NCBI GenBank assembly: GCA_965230275.1
Contig: CBDDKO010000002.1
Span: forward strand, 558,001 to 622,000
DNA length: 64,000 bases
Source of the DNA: JAJRRS01 sp965230275
GTDB taxonomy: Bacteria > Planctomycetota > Phycisphaerae > Phycisphaerales > Phycisphaeraceae
Reading direction: 5' to 3'
Positions 62,764 through 64,000 of the stretch are shown here, piece by piece; within the stretch, counting starts at the first letter, position 1; every line of letters starts with the position of its first letter. The position numbers were made by a program, and so were the translations under genes. Below the pieces are notes generated by a model. The model made no database searches and had not been told where the DNA came from. It worked only from the letters and a program-made list of their open reading frames with translations.

Positions 62764-63501
62764 ATGAGATTATTCAGTGTGTCTTGCCTGGTTTTACTGA
62801 TCCTCGCGCCGTTCGGCCCCGCAGCCCTTGCGGAAGCCGACATCAACGTGCGCTACGCCGGCCAGCGCCCCGATGAGCCGGGCCGACGGTACGTCGCCGA
62901 CCGCACACGCCTCGTTCAGCCGCGCACCCGCTATGTGAACATGCGCGTGACTTACACAAGCACCATCCCCACACGTGAGCGCATGCAGTTCGAGCATGCC
63001 GACCAATCCCTGGTCGTGCAGCAGGCTTCCTACCACGAGCCCTCACGCGTCGTCATCAAGGACATCATCCATGATGACCAAGCGCTCGTGCTGGATGACG
63101 TGATCACCGACGACGCCGTCACCCAGCCGCGCACAAGCCGTTCGACCGCGTCGCACTTCGCGGGTTACGAGAACGATACACGCCAGGCCACCACGACAAA
63201 GGCCGTTTACGTCCCGGCTCGCAGCTATCAAAGCGCCCATAGCTATCGGTCATACCACAGACCCGTCCACTACCGTTCCTTCTACGACTATGACTGCGAC
63301 TACATTGAGGCATACCCATACCGACCCAGCTACCGCGTCGGCGTAATTTACCGTGACAGATACCATCACCACGGCCACTACCGATCACACCGCTACCACT
63401 GCAGGCCGCATTACGGATACTTCGGCAGGCACCATTACCACCACCGCCACCGCCGCCACTGCGGCTCGAGTTGGGGCGTCTCCGTCCACTTCCGCTTCTA
63501 A
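62764..63501 (+). CDS. Secreted His/Tyr/Arg-rich protein of unknown function
   Basis: 245 residues from ATG 62764 (a GTG directly before it is in frame). Signal peptide MRLFSVSCLVLLILAPFGPAALAEA. Middle part polar with paired acidic stretches (IKDIIHDDQALVLDDVITDD). From about residue 155 on it is dominated by Tyr, His, Arg and Ser (RSYHRPVHYRSF, YHHHGHYRSHRYHC, GRHHYHHRHRRHC), ending GSSWGVSVHFRF. The low-complexity end could bind metal ions or polysaccharide; cysteines near the end could form a disulfide. No domain recognised. Codon position bias supports a real gene despite the low complexity. Confidence 0.65.
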   Translation: MRLFSVSCLVLLILAPFGPAALAEADINVRYAGQRPDEPGRRYVADRTRLVQPRTRYVNMRVTYTSTIPTRERMQFEHADQSLVVQQASYHEPSRVVIKDIIHDDQALVLDDVITDDAVTQPRTSRSTASHFAGYENDTRQATTTKAVYVPARSYQSAHSYRSYHRPVHYRSFYDYDCDYIEAYPYRPSYRVGVIYRDRYHHHGHYRSHRYHCRPHYGYFGRHHYHHRHRRHCGSSWGVSVHFRF

Positions 63502-63615
63502 GCCCCAAGCCATACGTTCCATCCAGTCCCACAATCCGGGCCTAAGTGACGGCAATCGTCACGAGGGCCCGTGTTGCATCTGACCCACCTGCCCGTCGCC
63601 GCCCCTGCCTTGAGC

Positions 63616-63621
63616 TATAAT
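63616..63621 (+). promoter_or_regulatory. -10 element upstream of ispG
   Basis: A perfect TATAAT 31 bases before the preferred ispG ATG (63653). No clear -35 at the right distance. Confidence 0.45.
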
Positions 63622-63652
63622 GCCACGCCAACACGGCATGGTGAGACAGCGC

Positions 63653-64000
63653 ATGATTCAGCGGCGAAAAACACGGCAGATCACCCTCGGCGACGCGTCC
63701 CACGGCACCGTCCACATCGGCGGCGACGCGCCCGTCTCCGTCCAGACCATGACCGCCGGCTACACGCATGACATCGACGCCTGCGTCGCCGAGATCAACC
63801 GCCTCGCCGCTGCTGGCGCGGACATCGTCCGTGTCGCCGTCCCGGAGCGCAAGGATACCGAGGCGCTGCAGCACATCCTACCGCAGGTCCGTGTCCCCAT
63901 CGTCGCCGACGTGCACTTCCACTTTAAGCGCGCCCTCGAAGCCGTCGAGGCCGGCGTCCACAAGATACGGCTCAACCCAGGCAACATCTCCGACCGCGCC
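63653..64000 (+). CDS. ispG: 4-hydroxy-3-methylbut-2-enyl diphosphate synthase (3' end outside window)
   Basis: First 116 residues of IspG/GcpE of the MEP isoprenoid pathway. MIQRRKTRQITLGD, IGGDAPVSVQTMTAGYTHDID, AAAGADIVRVAVPERKD, PIVADVHFHFKRALEA and GVHKIRLNPGNISDRA follow the family closely. ATG 63653 has GGTGAG 7 bases upstream; ATG 63638, in frame, would add five residues. The gene runs off the right edge, so the iron-sulfur cysteines are not seen. Confidence 0.93.
   Translation, partial: MIQRRKTRQITLGDASHGTVHIGGDAPVSVQTMTAGYTHDIDACVAEINRLAAAGADIVRVAVPERKDTEALQHILPQVRVPIVADVHFHFKRALEAVEAGVHKIRLNPGNISDRA

Overview
The window comes from a GC-rich bacterium that is most likely a planctomycete of the class Phycisphaerae. 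The evidence is a run of sulfatase genes, two secreted proteins with paired dockerin-like EF-hand repeats (GDLNADGFVGL type) followed by PEP-CTERM anchors, several Tat-exported Gfo/Idh and TIM-barrel proteins, and the citramalate route to isoleucine. The assignment is inference; no rRNA is present. No prophage, insertion sequence or CRISPR array was seen.

Layout. 1-8469: a purine/urate-degradation type cluster: ssnA (cut by the left edge), an unknown AT-rich gene, carbamate kinase, ygeW, ygeY, a fused 2Fe-2S/molybdopterin dehydrogenase and mocA. 8521-14856: a KamA-type radical SAM aminomutase facing an RpiR regulator, two CoA-transferase subunits, a PcaF-type thiolase and a beta-amino-acid transaminase. 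Together these read as one route from an alpha-amino acid through a beta-amino acid to acetyl-CoA. 15108-18461: transketolase and galactokinase. 18468-23412: a Tat-exported TIM-barrel protein, ApbE, a YceI-SUMF1 fusion and a Gfo/Idh oxidoreductase. 23450-36962: GH30, GH35, five sulfatases and a Gfo/Idh-aldo/keto reductase fusion, probably for a sulfated glycan. 37057-43813: tRNA-Arg, a PEP-CTERM protein, a membrane protein, pabB, a stand-alone CheB domain, a ThuA-Gfo/Idh fusion and a lipoprotein. 43841-48605: two ABC ATPases and a large membrane protein, separated by hairpin repeats. 48759-52563: a small membrane protein and two dockerin/PEP-CTERM proteins. 52591-54516: cimA, preceded by what looks like a complete ribosome-mediated attenuator with an Ile-rich leader peptide. 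54599-64000: ctaA-ctaB, a SUKH-like gene, miaB, an M19 dipeptidase, a GH130 enzyme, manA, a His/Tyr-rich secreted protein and the start of ispG.

Two themes stand out. First, the locus at 8521-14856 is biochemically coherent: the transaminase keeps, by recalled alignment, both substrate arginines of the Variovorax beta-phenylalanine aminotransferase. Second, several genes (ygeY, rpiR, galK, GH30, miaB and the cimA leader peptide) have a -10 hexamer ending 6-9 bases before the start codon, which suggests leaderless transcripts. Intergenic space is repeatedly occupied by long imperfect palindromes of at least four families.

Family assignments rest on motifs read by eye and recalled family knowledge; no database search was possible.
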